Source of the DNA: an uncultured Treponema sp.
Lineage (GTDB): Bacteria > Spirochaetota > Spirochaetia > Treponematales > Treponemataceae
Assembly (NCBI GenBank): GCA_900317625.1
Contig: ONHK01000001.1
Coordinates: 186,001-250,000, forward strand
Direction: 5' to 3'
Length of the DNA stretch: 64,000 bases
Below are positions 53,296 through 62,828 of this stretch, one piece after another. A program made the translations under genes and the position numbers. Below the pieces are notes generated by a model that made no database searches, had not been told where the DNA came from, and worked only from the letters and a program-made list of their open reading frames with translations. The stretch's first letter is position 1. Each line of letters starts with the position of its first letter.

Positions 53296-55425
53296 CTAAT
53301 AAATCGAACGCACTAAATCTATAAAAGCCGGAGTTCTGCGGACGCCTAAATCTTCTGCTGTAAGCCCAGGGCTTTTTTGCTCCACAACAGATTCGCCGTT
53401 CGCGTTTCCCTGTGGCGCAATATTTGCATTCGCGTTGGCATTATTTTGTGAACCAGAAACTATTTGCGCGGCATTTTCCTCGTCTGTTTTCGGTCTGCTG
53501 ATCAGAACCAGCTCATCACCTGTATTCACACGGTCATAAAAACCGCGGTATTCAAGCAATCCCTCGCTTATTTCCTCGCCGGAAGTTGTAACCGTAAAAG
53601 TTCCCAAAATATCAGAATCCTTGTAAGTTACTCCGCTTCCAGAACTAGCCGTCTGAATTGAATTCTTTCTTACAACATCAAAAACAGAGCCTTCAATAAC
53701 GTTTTCTGAACGCCCCAAATCTGAAAGCAAAGTTTTTCCGTCGCGGTCAATAATTTTTCCGCGGATCGGCAGATGATTCAAAATATCATCCCGGAAACGG
53801 CGGAAAACTCCCGAATAACGGTTATTTCCTGTTCCATACAAAGAATCTTCTGTAACTTTTGAACCTGTGCGGGCCGAATACATTGTGTAGTCAAGAGTCA
53901 CATCCCGAGCTCCTTCGTCAACAGAAATCAGGATAAAATAATCCTTACCAGAAGTCCGTGCTTTCTGGTAAGCATCACCAAAACCAGAAACGCTAGCCGT
54001 TTCCGTGGAAACAGAAGCCGCAGCGAGTCCCGAAAAAATATCCGAGGCAAATTCAGCCGCAATCCTATTATTTTCAATATGATGCTGATTTATTGTTCCT
54101 GGAACAAAATAAATTCCTATGCTCCAGCGATTCTTGTCAAGATAAAAAGGCTCGACATTCCATTTTTTTGCCAATGAATCCTGCAGAAGATTTTCATAAG
54201 CTTCAATTTTATCGTCCAGTTCTGTTTCCGAAAGATTTTTTGAAGAATTCTCATCTTTTATGCTTTTTATAAACAAAAGCTGCTCCAGATAAAGCTCATG
54301 CATTCCGTTCAGTTCAAGAATACTTGCAAAAGCAATCCGGGCCTCTTTGTTGGCAGGCTCAATTTTTAGCGCACGCTGATATTCATAAATCGAACTTTGG
54401 CTTTCGTAGCGTCTTGCGTATTCACGAGCTGTCTGCACATGATACAAAGCCCAATCTGCACGTCGGGAATCTTCAAGCGCAATGTTTTTGTTCACAGCAA
54501 TTTCAAGAGCGGCACGCATAATTTCATCTTGAGGAGAAATTTTCAGACCATTTGTCCAAACAGAAATCGCATCAAGCGGTTTTTGCAAAGAATTCAATGC
54601 AGCGCCTTTTAAATACCACGCGGAAGAATTATTTCTGTCACGACCGATTATAAAATCACAAAGCGAAATAACATCTTCATATTCTTTTTGCGCATAACGG
54701 ATTTTTGCAAGAAGCTCGTAGGCTTTTTCATAATTTCCATCAATTTGAACCGCAATCCTACAGTGCGCTTCCGCGGATTTTAGCTCATTGTTCATTGCCG
54801 CAACTACAGCCGCAATATAATGAACCTCCGGCTCGTTTGAATATAGGAGAAGAGCCTGCTTTATATAATTCTGGGAATTTTCAGTTTTTCCAAGCTTGGA
54901 AGAAACAACCGCAAGGCTGAGCAAGGCTTTTCTGTTTTCTGACTGACGTTTTAACGCTTCTGAATATTGCCGCTCGGCTCCAGAAATTCTTCCGTCAAAA
55001 AGATCAAGCTCCGCAAGCCCAAAACGCGCATCAACATCGTTTGGAGTTTTTTTCAGGATTTTCTCAAAGATTTTTCTGGCTTCAACGAACTGCTGCATCG
55101 CAATATAAGTCATTCCGCGCAGATTATTGATTGAATTGTCATCTTTTGCGTATTTTTCCGCCTCATCCAGCTGAGAAAGAACCAAATCAAACTCACCAAG
55201 CTGATACGAACATTCCGCAATATGAAACCAGGCATCCGAATAAACAGGATTTTTCTGAATTGCTTCCATATAATGCTGACTTGCCTCGTACCAATTTTCG
55301 TTGTTTTGAGAAGCAAGACCTTCATTATAATAATCAGAGGCAGTTTTTTCAGCCGCAGCAAAAATTCTTCCGCAAACAAAAACCGCCGCCAACGCAACTG
55401 AAACTTTTTTATTCAGATTTTTCAT
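53296..55425 (-). CDS. Periplasmic TPR-repeat protein
   Basis: The 709-residue protein has a signal peptide (about 1-24, ending GRIFAAAE). At least eight TPR units follow between about 30 and 390 (WYEASQHYMEAIQKNPVYSD; AWFHIAECSYQLGEFD). A C-terminal region of about 280 residues combines a GNA1162/LpoB-like fold (NRIAAEFASDIFSGLAAASV) with a beta-rich end. It resembles the treponemal TPR protein of the TP0095 type. The ATG at 55425 overlaps corC by 17 nt. Confidence 0.75.
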   Translation of the reverse strand: MKNLNKKVSVALAAVFVCGRIFAAAEKTASDYYNEGLASQNNENWYEASQHYMEAIQKNPVYSDAWFHIAECSYQLGEFDLVLSQLDEAEKYAKDDNSINNLRGMTYIAMQQFVEARKIFEKILKKTPNDVDARFGLAELDLFDGRISGAERQYSEALKRQSENRKALLSLAVVSSKLGKTENSQNYIKQALLLYSNEPEVHYIAAVVAAMNNELKSAEAHCRIAVQIDGNYEKAYELLAKIRYAQKEYEDVISLCDFIIGRDRNNSSAWYLKGAALNSLQKPLDAISVWTNGLKISPQDEIMRAALEIAVNKNIALEDSRRADWALYHVQTAREYARRYESQSSIYEYQRALKIEPANKEARIAFASILELNGMHELYLEQLLFIKSIKDENSSKNLSETELDDKIEAYENLLQDSLAKKWNVEPFYLDKNRWSIGIYFVPGTINQHHIENNRIAAEFASDIFSGLAAASVSTETASVSGFGDAYQKARTSGKDYFILISVDEGARDVTLDYTMYSARTGSKVTEDSLYGTGNNRYSGVFRRFRDDILNHLPIRGKIIDRDGKTLLSDLGRSENVIEGSVFDVVRKNSIQTASSGSGVTYKDSDILGTFTVTTSGEEISEGLLEYRGFYDRVNTGDELVLISRPKTDEENAAQIVSGSQNNANANANIAPQGNANGESVVEQKSPGLTAEDLGVRRTPAFIDLVRSIY

Positions 55426-56218
55426 CAGCACGCACCTTTTCATCTTTTCGGATTACTTTTATTGAATTGATTCTGTGCCCTTCCATATCCTGCACAATAA
55501 AATCGTAGCCGCTCCAGGAAGTTTTTTCAAATTTCACAGGAATTTTTCCGAACAAATCGAACACAAATCCACCCAAAGAATCAAAATCCTCAGCAGGGAA
55601 ATCCGCACCGATTGTTTCGTTCAAATCATCAAGGTCAACACGCGCATCGCAGAGCCAGATATTGTTTCCGATTGTAAGAATATCCTCGCGCTCATTGTCA
55701 AATTCATCCTGAATATCGCCGACAATTTCTTCAATAATATCTTCCATTGTGATTATTCCGGCAATTCCACCATATTCATCGATTGCAATCGCAATATGGC
55801 AATGACGACGTTTGAATTCCCTTAAAAGCGTATCAATCCGTTTGCTTTCCGGCACAAAAAACGCCTTGCGGATAATATTCTGAAGCTCAATCGGCGATTT
55901 TCTGCCAAAACAATAAATCAAGTCTTTTACGTAAAGAACCCCGACAACATTGTCAATCGATTCACTGTAAACCGGAAAACGAGAATGTCCGCTTTGGACA
56001 ATTTTTTCAATAAGTTCGTCTGGCGGAGTATCAACAGAAATAAAATCCACATCAATACGGGGAACCATAACCTCTTTTACAGTGGTTTCGCTCAAATCCT
56101 CGATTCCCTGAATCATATCCTGTTTTTCTTCGTTTATAACTTCCTGCTCTTCCGCAGAAAGCTCATCATTTCCTGAACCTGTTTTTGTCTCTTTTTTCTT
56201 GAATAACTGAAAATTCAT
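55409..56218 (-). CDS. CorC/HlyC-type CBS-domain protein
   Basis: The 269-residue protein has two CBS domains (about 45-165; VMVPRIDVDFISVDTPPDEL; IAIDEYGGIAGIITMEDIIEEIVG) and a CorC_HlyC domain at the C terminus (LGGFVFDLFGKIP). It lacks the DUF21 membrane domain, as in E. coli YbeX/CorC, which is linked to ribosome metabolism and metal efflux. The ybeY neighbour fits the classical ybeZ(phoH)-ybeY-ybeX grouping. Confidence 0.92.
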   Translation of the reverse strand: MNFQLFKKKETKTGSGNDELSAEEQEVINEEKQDMIQGIEDLSETTVKEVMVPRIDVDFISVDTPPDELIEKIVQSGHSRFPVYSESIDNVVGVLYVKDLIYCFGRKSPIELQNIIRKAFFVPESKRIDTLLREFKRRHCHIAIAIDEYGGIAGIITMEDIIEEIVGDIQDEFDNEREDILTIGNNIWLCDARVDLDDLNETIGADFPAEDFDSLGGFVFDLFGKIPVKFEKTSWSGYDFIVQDMEGHRINSIKVIRKDEKVRADEKSE

Positions 56219-56236
56219 CTTTTAATTTCTCTCTTT

Positions 56237-56716
56237 TTATTTTATAAGAATTTCATCTGCAAGTTCCGAAAGAACTTTTTCCTGCAGAACAAGCATTTCG
56301 CCGCTTGGAGCCACACCTTTTTCAATATGTTCATCGCCGTGATCCATTCCGTTCAAATGAAGAAGTCCATGAATCAGAAGACGTTTTAGTTCCGTATTTT
56401 TATCAACCTCAAAATATTCAGCGTTTTTAGGAAGCGTTTCCAGGCTGATAACAATATCACCTGCTGAAAACCAGTTTCCTTCCTCGTCCGTATATTCCTC
56501 GCCGTTTTCAAAAGAAAGAACATCCGTCGGAGCATCAATTTTGCGGTAATTTTTGTTCAATTCCTGAATAAAACTGTCCGTGCAGAACATTACTGAAATT
56601 TCTTCCTGGTCGTAACCGACTTTTTCAAGAACTTTCTGCATATACGGCTCGATTTTTTCAAGCCATTCAGGTTCGGAAAGCCCTTCTTCAACTGAAACAA
56701 ATATTCTGTTAGCCAT
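56237..56716 (-). CDS. ybeY: Endoribonuclease YbeY
   Basis: The 159-residue protein has the zinc motif HGLLHLNGMDHGDEH (H-x3-H-x5-H) and APTDVLSFENGE. It takes part in 16S rRNA 3' maturation and ribosome quality control. It starts directly after the HD protein gene. Confidence 0.95.
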   Translation of the reverse strand: MANRIFVSVEEGLSEPEWLEKIEPYMQKVLEKVGYDQEEISVMFCTDSFIQELNKNYRKIDAPTDVLSFENGEEYTDEEGNWFSAGDIVISLETLPKNAEYFEVDKNTELKRLLIHGLLHLNGMDHGDEHIEKGVAPSGEMLVLQEKVLSELADEILIK

Positions 56717-58471
56717 TTATTTTGCCTCTGCGTCAGTTTTTTCTGCGTTTTTTGCAGATGATTTTTCTGATTTTTTATCTGATTCAATTTTTTTATCTGA
56801 AACAGAATCTTTTTTATCCTGCGCATCAGGGTCTTTCTGATTCGGATATTTTATTCGACCATGGTAATATGCCGCAAGAATTTTCACAAAGACAGATTTG
56901 ATTTTTTTCAAGTCGCCAAAAGTAAGCTCGCAATAATCAAGCTGGCCATGTTCCATTTTTGAAGTAATCAGCGTGTCAATAAATTTTTCAAGGCGAGCTT
57001 CTGTAGGATTATCCAGACTTTTACATGCGGCTTCAACTGTGTCGGCAAGCATAACGACTCCAGATTCTTTTGAAACCGGCGGATTTCCAAGATACATAAA
57101 ATCATCGATATTCGCGTTAGGATCCTGCTCCTTCGCTTTTTCATAAAAATACGAAATAATGCTGTTTCCGTGGTGCTGCTCAATAATATCAATCACCTGC
57201 TGCGGAAAATGAAGCTGCCGGGCTTTTTCAACGCCTTTTCTAACGTGGCTTCTAACAAGAATCGCCGCAAGATTCGGTTTCATTTCATTAAGTTTATGCT
57301 GACCGTCCATATCGTTTTCTGTAAAATATTCGCTTTGATCCATTTTTCCAATGTCATGGTAATAAGCGGCAACCCGCGCAAGAAGAGAATTCGCGCCAAT
57401 TTCGCGACAAGCACTTTCTGCAAGCTGGGCAACCATCTGCGAATGTTGGTAAGTTCCAGAAGCTGTAAGAAAAAGTTTTCTCATCAAAGTATTGTTTGAG
57501 TCGCTTAAATCCATAAGACGGAAAACCGACGCTGTATTCAGAAGAAGTTCAATCGGCGTAATCAGGCCAAGCGAAAGAACTCCTGAAAGAAATCCGTTCA
57601 AAGCCACAAGCCCGATTACAACTGCAAGTTCCCGGATGCTGCAATTAAAAATAACAGCAAAAAGAATAATCAGCACAGCATTTATTGAACCAAGCATAAG
57701 CGACACAAACATCATGTCAATCCGCCGTTCAATTTTGCGTACAATCGTTGCCGCAGAAAGACAGGAAGCCAACGTAAAAAGAAAAGGAACAACCTGATAT
57801 GAGCTTGCGTCAAAGACACAAAATGCGAAAATGAACGAACAGAAAATCGCGCTAAGCTGACCATAAAGAACCGCAATAATCAATATAAAAAGCGAAGCTG
57901 GAATAATTGTTGTGATGTCAAACTGAGTCGCAAAGAAAGAGATTTTTGAGCAGAACGCAACCGCCGCATAAACCAGAAGAAAACATATCAACTGAAAAAC
58001 AATTTCACGCAGATGAATTTCCCTGTCAAAAGGCGCAAATGTGAACAGAAGGAACCACATAGTTGCAAGCAACGCCAAAAAAAGCTCTGAATCCGCGAAT
58101 GAACGATAGTCAACGTAATGCGGAGATTCTGACATTTTCTGAAGTTTTGAATAAGCCTCATCTGTAATCGGAAAACCTTTCCGGATGATTTTCTCGCCTT
58201 CCTCAACAAAAACAGGATTCATCTCGTCGGCTGGAATTGACCTTGGCGCATAAATTGTCCTGTCCGCAATCTGTCCAACTTCAAAATCGTCCATTGAATA
58301 TGAAAAAACTGTCTGCGACATTGCGACTTTAAAGAAATTTTCAACAGAAACCGCAAGAAATCCGACAAACACAAGAACCAGAACCGGCCAATGCGCTTTT
58401 ACATATCCATTCAACTGCGAAAAGAAATTCTTTATTGATTCTGAAATAGGATTATTCTTCGTTTTGTTCAT
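56717..58471 (-). CDS. 7TM-HD phosphohydrolase (PgpH-like)
   Basis: The 584-residue protein has one N-terminal membrane helix (about 28-48) and a reduced extracytoplasmic region. A seven-helix block (about 130-315) follows. The cytoplasmic HD domain has YYHDIGKMDQ (His372, Asp373), VRSHVRKGVEKA and EQHHGNSIISYFY. Homologues hydrolyse cyclic di-AMP, and that substrate is inferred. The tail is Lys/Ser/Asp-rich. It overlaps phoH by 20 nt; the phoH-PgpH-ybeY order is common. Confidence 0.9.
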   Translation of the reverse strand: MNKTKNNPISESIKNFFSQLNGYVKAHWPVLVLVFVGFLAVSVENFFKVAMSQTVFSYSMDDFEVGQIADRTIYAPRSIPADEMNPVFVEEGEKIIRKGFPITDEAYSKLQKMSESPHYVDYRSFADSELFLALLATMWFLLFTFAPFDREIHLREIVFQLICFLLVYAAVAFCSKISFFATQFDITTIIPASLFILIIAVLYGQLSAIFCSFIFAFCVFDASSYQVVPFLFTLASCLSAATIVRKIERRIDMMFVSLMLGSINAVLIILFAVIFNCSIRELAVVIGLVALNGFLSGVLSLGLITPIELLLNTASVFRLMDLSDSNNTLMRKLFLTASGTYQHSQMVAQLAESACREIGANSLLARVAAYYHDIGKMDQSEYFTENDMDGQHKLNEMKPNLAAILVRSHVRKGVEKARQLHFPQQVIDIIEQHHGNSIISYFYEKAKEQDPNANIDDFMYLGNPPVSKESGVVMLADTVEAACKSLDNPTEARLEKFIDTLITSKMEHGQLDYCELTFGDLKKIKSVFVKILAAYYHGRIKYPNQKDPDAQDKKDSVSDKKIESDKKSEKSSAKNAEKTDAEAK

Positions 58472-59396
58472 TTTCGTATGCCTTCACAATTTTTTGTACC
58501 AGCGGATTTCTTACAACATCTTCTGAAGTAAGCCGATTTATGCCGATTTCCTCAATTCCTTCTAGCAGCGAAACCGCATGCTTTAAACCTGAAGGAACTT
58601 TTTTCGGCAAATCGATTTGTGTTTCATCACCGGTTACAAATACTTTTGAATTTTCTCCCATCCTTGTAAGAAACATTTTCATCTGTTCCTTTGTTGTATT
58701 TTGAGCTTCGTCAAGAATAACGACACTATTGTTCAAAGTTCTTCCGCGCATATACGCAAGCGGTGCAATCTCAATCACTTCGGATTCCAAAAGGCGCTTC
58801 ATCGTTTCTTTTGAAAGAATCAGTTCCATTGAATCATAAAGCGGCCTAAGATACGGAGTAATTTTGTCATTCAAGTCTCCCGGCAAAAAACCAAGACTTT
58901 CGCCTGCCTCAACAACAGGACGAGTTATCACAATCCTGGAAACTTTATGAGTAAGCAAAAGGCGCAGTGCCTCTGCAACTGCAAGAAATGTTTTTCCAGA
59001 ACCGGCCGCGCCAATGCAGAAAACCATATTTTTTTTGCGCATTGACATAATATATTCAGCCTGATGCTGCGTATGCGGATACACTTTGCGGATTGCGCCA
59101 GGAACAACAATTGAAACCGAATTCATGTCAGCTTTTTTATCAACATTTAAAACTGAAGCGATAATGTCCGCGCTGTTTTTTGAACCATCGCCAAGTTCAT
59201 CTATTATTCTGTCAATTATGAAACGGAATTTTTCGCGCAACGAATTATCATCTGTGTTTACCGAAAGTTCATTTCCGCGAGTAAAAACGGGAATTCCCAG
59301 ATATTCTTCTATGAGTTTTAAATTGTTGTCATTTGTGCCGCAAACGCCAGAAAGAATCTCGACATCCGGCACAACTACAGTATATTCAGTGTCCAC
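58452..59396 (-). CDS. phoH: PhoH-family ATPase
   Basis: The 314-residue protein has an N-terminal KH-like region, Walker A GAAGSGKT (129-136), and the later VILDEAQNTTKEQMKMFLTRM and VTGDETQIDLP motifs. It is probably an RNA-processing helicase of the YbeZ type. The start is GTG at 59396; no ATG is available in the early frame. There is no ribosome site, and a -10 box lies 8 nt upstream. Confidence 0.94.
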   Translation of the reverse strand: MDTEYTVVVPDVEILSGVCGTNDNNLKLIEEYLGIPVFTRGNELSVNTDDNSLREKFRFIIDRIIDELGDGSKNSADIIASVLNVDKKADMNSVSIVVPGAIRKVYPHTQHQAEYIMSMRKKNMVFCIGAAGSGKTFLAVAEALRLLLTHKVSRIVITRPVVEAGESLGFLPGDLNDKITPYLRPLYDSMELILSKETMKRLLESEVIEIAPLAYMRGRTLNNSVVILDEAQNTTKEQMKMFLTRMGENSKVFVTGDETQIDLPKKVPSGLKHAVSLLEGIEEIGINRLTSEDVVRNPLVQKIVKAYENEQNEE

Positions 59397-59404
59397 TTAC
59401 GTAC

Positions 59405-59433
59405 ATTGTAAAACATCACTTGCAAATTGACAA
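59405..59433 (-). promoter_or_regulatory. Promoter of phoH, predicted leaderless or near-leaderless
   Basis: TTGTCA (59433-59428), a 17-nt spacer and TACAAT (59410-59405), 8 nt before the GTG start. Confidence 0.6.
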
Positions 59434-59480
59434 TACACGCCGTAAATCAATGCAAAGAATCAGATGTACGCAAAATGCTT

Positions 59481-62400
59481 TTATTTCAGTTCCCATTCGC
59501 CGTAGTTGTCTACAATTTCAGTTTTCATTGCGCCCATTGGCCGCCAGGTTATATTTATTGTCATATAAGGATTAAAATCGTAATATTTCTGGTTCTTGTC
59601 GTCAGTTAACAGCCGCGGCTCAATCTTGAAAGTCGCATTGAAATCCCAGTCATGAAGTTCGTGTGTAAGGGAAAAATTCAAACTTTTCAATTTAAAGCCT
59701 GAAGATTTTCTAAGCTCCTCGTTGTCAAACCTGAATGAATTCGCAAGGTCAACAAACATATTCTCCTCTCCGGCAAGACCAATATCATTTCCAAAATAGC
59801 GGTAAATTACAGAATTTCTTGTTGAAGCGGAAAATGTAAAATTAACAAATTCGCTGATTTTAAACGAAACGGACGGTGCAAATGTAAAATAGCTGCTTGT
59901 AGGCTTAAGCAAATCTGCCACAACACTCGTGGAAAGCCCCATTCCCATGCTTACGCGGTTTTTCCAGCGGTAAATAGTTTTTGTCTTCGGCGAATATGTG
60001 AACGAAAAGTTGTACGGAAGAAATTCCTTGTCAGCACGCTGTTCCCATCCGGTAGGCTCGCCGCTAGTTTCATCATATTTCATGTCGTAGCCGTAAGTGT
60101 AAGACATCTGGTACGCTGCGGTTAAATTCATCCAGCTGAACGAAAATTTCATTGAGTCGTGGTGATATTCGTCCATATTATAATTATAGTTTTCAGAAAA
60201 ACTCATTGAGCTTCCAAGAACTTTTCCAGAAACAGTCAGACTTTGCTTCAGCGGCTGCCTTACCCATTCAGCATTGTCATCAGTGCTCGCTTTTTTTACA
60301 CCTGTCTCAAAAGCAAGAGTTGTAAGCGGGAATCCCAGTTTTAAAGTTGAATAGTAACTTTCAGCCAAAGGTTTTAAAGTTGTTGAAAGCGTAAGGCTCT
60401 GTGAAAATTTTGAATCCATCTGGTTTGTGGCAAATGTAAAATCCAAGGCGTTTGTTGTTATGCTGTTTTCGTCCGTCCAGTCAACAAAATGGTAATCCCA
60501 TTCAGTCTCGCCTGTTTTTTCATATTCATCTGAAAGAAATTCCGTGCGCACAAGTTTTATGGAAGAACGCCATGTGATTCCAGTATCTTTTATAAATTTT
60601 ATGTAGTTGAACGGCTTTAGCGCCACAGAATTCGTCTGCGTCAAATCAAGTTTGTCTGTTCCGTAGTCAGCTTTTTTAATTGATTTAGCAGAAGGATCAC
60701 TGTACCAAATCTTTTCTATTTCATTTCCGCTTTCATCTTTTTCATTCATGTGAAGATAAGGATGCCGCTGCCTTACCGGATTGAACGTGTTTGAGTTGCT
60801 GATTGAAAAAAAACTTCCCGAATACGAAAAATTGTTGTCCAGCGTAATCGGAACAGAAAGTTTATACATTGAAGATTTCAGGACGCTCCAGTCAAAATCG
60901 CCCGGAGTGTCAAGATTTGAAGAATTATACGAAATTTGCGTTGAAAGACTCGGTTTTATTGAATATTTCATTGAATAAGAAATTCCTGAAAAATCCGTAA
61001 CATTTGCAGAAATTCCTGTTAAAACCGGCAGCGCGCTGTCTGGAAGCAATGGCTCTGTCTCATTTTCAGCAACATCCGGGGCATTATTTTCGCCATTTTC
61101 CGCATTTTCATTTTGATTCTCAGAATTTTGCGATTCAGTTTCAGTTTTTTCCTTGTTTTTCCGTTCATTCAGAGGCAAAATATCGTCAGGAGTAATCATT
61201 GGAACCGCAAACGAAACATCTTTTTTGTTTTTTGAAGCCGTTTTTGTCTTTGAAGTTGAAATATCAATCAAGGTTCCGCTTATTGTTCCGCTTAAACTCA
61301 TTGGAATTACCTGCGACGGATAAAAGAACATGCGTTCCGGCGTTGAACTTTTCCATGCAGAAAGAGAAGAAGAATCAACTTTTGAATTTTCCAGCTTTTC
61401 AGATTTTATTGAAATAGACGAAAAAGCCACCGAGGAATTCAAACTTAAAGACATTGAATTCAAAAATGGTTTTATGACCTGCGGAAGAGGAACTGAATAA
61501 GAACCGGAAACCGTCCAATTAAAAGAAGAATCTGTTGTCGTGGTTGTATTGTCTTCATCTGTGTTCTGGGAATCGATTAAAAAACTGATCCAGTCCATTG
61601 TTTCAGAACGATCTTTTGTAAAATCATTTGAAAAGTAAGGATCTGAATAAACCGGAAGCGAAATATTCAGCGTAAAAGGCGAAGACATTGACATTTTGAA
61701 TTTGCCAGAATACCGGAACGGAAGCTCAAAGCCCAAAAGGTTCGACTTATCATAAATTCTGTCTCCGCCCGGCGAGAATGGCAGATAGTTTCCGGAAGAA
61801 TCCTTAAAAATTGTGTTCGAAAAACCAAGGTTCGCGCTCATTTCCAGACTGGAAATATATTTTTTCGGCTTAAAAACTCCGTCAAAACCAACAAGAAAAC
61901 CAAGATTCGAATAATAATCGCCAAGAATCTTAAAATAATTCGTTGTGTTTCCCTTGTAATCATCATCAAGATTGTGCATCATAAGCCCTTCGATGCGCTG
62001 CTCTTTTAAAGAAGATGGTTTTACAAAATTAAAAAGCGCCTTCAGTTTTTCAGAACTGTCGCTGTCTGTTGAAGAAGTATTGCTTGTGGTTTCGAGCGGT
62101 TTTCTTCCATAAAGATAAGAAGTTGTCTCAATAAAATATCCGCGGCGTTTTTCGTAACCAAAAACAGGATTGAAAATAAGCTCATCTTTTGGATAATAAA
62201 AAGCCGGAAGATAAAAAATCGGAACAGGACCGACAAAAAGCCTTGCATTCAAAAAAGCAAATTCTCCGCCGGGCAAAAGCCAGATTCTGCTGGCTTTAAT
62301 TCTCCAGTGCGGATCTTCATCATCGCAGAAAGTAAGTTCACCATTTTTAAATGTTATTGTATTTGATTCGCTACGTCCAAAAATATCGCTCGCAACAATC

Positions 62401-62828
62401 AATGTCGAACCAGCCGGCAAATTTATCGCATCAGATTTTACCTGAACAACACGTCCATCATCAAAGACGCCTTCCAATGTTGAAGTATTGAACATAAGCG
62501 AACTTGCGGAAACATTCTGGCTTCCAGCATTTGCAGTTGTCTGTTCAAGGGAAACATTTCCTTCCGCGTACATCATTTCGCTCGTTCTATCATAACGGAT
62601 TGAATCCGCGCTTATTACATTTTTTGTAGAACCGCGGCTTACGCTGACTTTCACATTTCCTGTAAGAATTATCAAATCATTTCCTGTGGATTTATCTTTT
62701 TCATATTTTGTGTTGCGCGCATTTTCAATATTGATTACAGTTTTTTCAGTTTCCTGCGAAAAAACCGCACCGCCCGCAAAAAGCAGAATGAGAAAAATAA
62801 ATTTTGCAATCAAATGATTTTTCTTCAT
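59481..62828 (-). CDS. LptD/OstA-like outer-membrane protein
   Basis: The 1115-residue protein has a signal peptide (about 1-24) and an OstA-like beta-jellyroll (about 30-170; [20 protein letters not shown]). The LptD motif region ([20 protein letters not shown]) follows, and a long barrel with many aromatic-ended strands ends in YGEWELK. A Ser/Thr-rich and an Asn/Glu-rich insert lie in the middle. LptD exports LPS, which treponemes are thought to lack, so the exported lipid is uncertain. Its start overlaps the uvrA stop (ATGA). Confidence 0.82.
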   Translation of the reverse strand: MKKNHLIAKFIFLILLFAGGAVFSQETEKTVINIENARNTKYEKDKSTGNDLIILTGNVKVSVSRGSTKNVISADSIRYDRTSEMMYAEGNVSLEQTTANAGSQNVSASSLMFNTSTLEGVFDDGRVVQVKSDAINLPAGSTLIVASDIFGRSESNTITFKNGELTFCDDEDPHWRIKASRIWLLPGGEFAFLNARLFVGPVPIFYLPAFYYPKDELIFNPVFGYEKRRGYFIETTSYLYGRKPLETTSNTSSTDSDSSEKLKALFNFVKPSSLKEQRIEGLMMHNLDDDYKGNTTNYFKILGDYYSNLGFLVGFDGVFKPKKYISSLEMSANLGFSNTIFKDSSGNYLPFSPGGDRIYDKSNLLGFELPFRYSGKFKMSMSSPFTLNISLPVYSDPYFSNDFTKDRSETMDWISFLIDSQNTDEDNTTTTTDSSFNWTVSGSYSVPLPQVIKPFLNSMSLSLNSSVAFSSISIKSEKLENSKVDSSSLSAWKSSTPERMFFYPSQVIPMSLSGTISGTLIDISTSKTKTASKNKKDVSFAVPMITPDDILPLNERKNKEKTETESQNSENQNENAENGENNAPDVAENETEPLLPDSALPVLTGISANVTDFSGISYSMKYSIKPSLSTQISYNSSNLDTPGDFDWSVLKSSMYKLSVPITLDNNFSYSGSFFSISNSNTFNPVRQRHPYLHMNEKDESGNEIEKIWYSDPSAKSIKKADYGTDKLDLTQTNSVALKPFNYIKFIKDTGITWRSSIKLVRTEFLSDEYEKTGETEWDYHFVDWTDENSITTNALDFTFATNQMDSKFSQSLTLSTTLKPLAESYYSTLKLGFPLTTLAFETGVKKASTDDNAEWVRQPLKQSLTVSGKVLGSSMSFSENYNYNMDEYHHDSMKFSFSWMNLTAAYQMSYTYGYDMKYDETSGEPTGWEQRADKEFLPYNFSFTYSPKTKTIYRWKNRVSMGMGLSTSVVADLLKPTSSYFTFAPSVSFKISEFVNFTFSASTRNSVIYRYFGNDIGLAGEENMFVDLANSFRFDNEELRKSSGFKLKSLNFSLTHELHDWDFNATFKIEPRLLTDDKNQKYYDFNPYMTINITWRPMGAMKTEIVDNYGEWELK

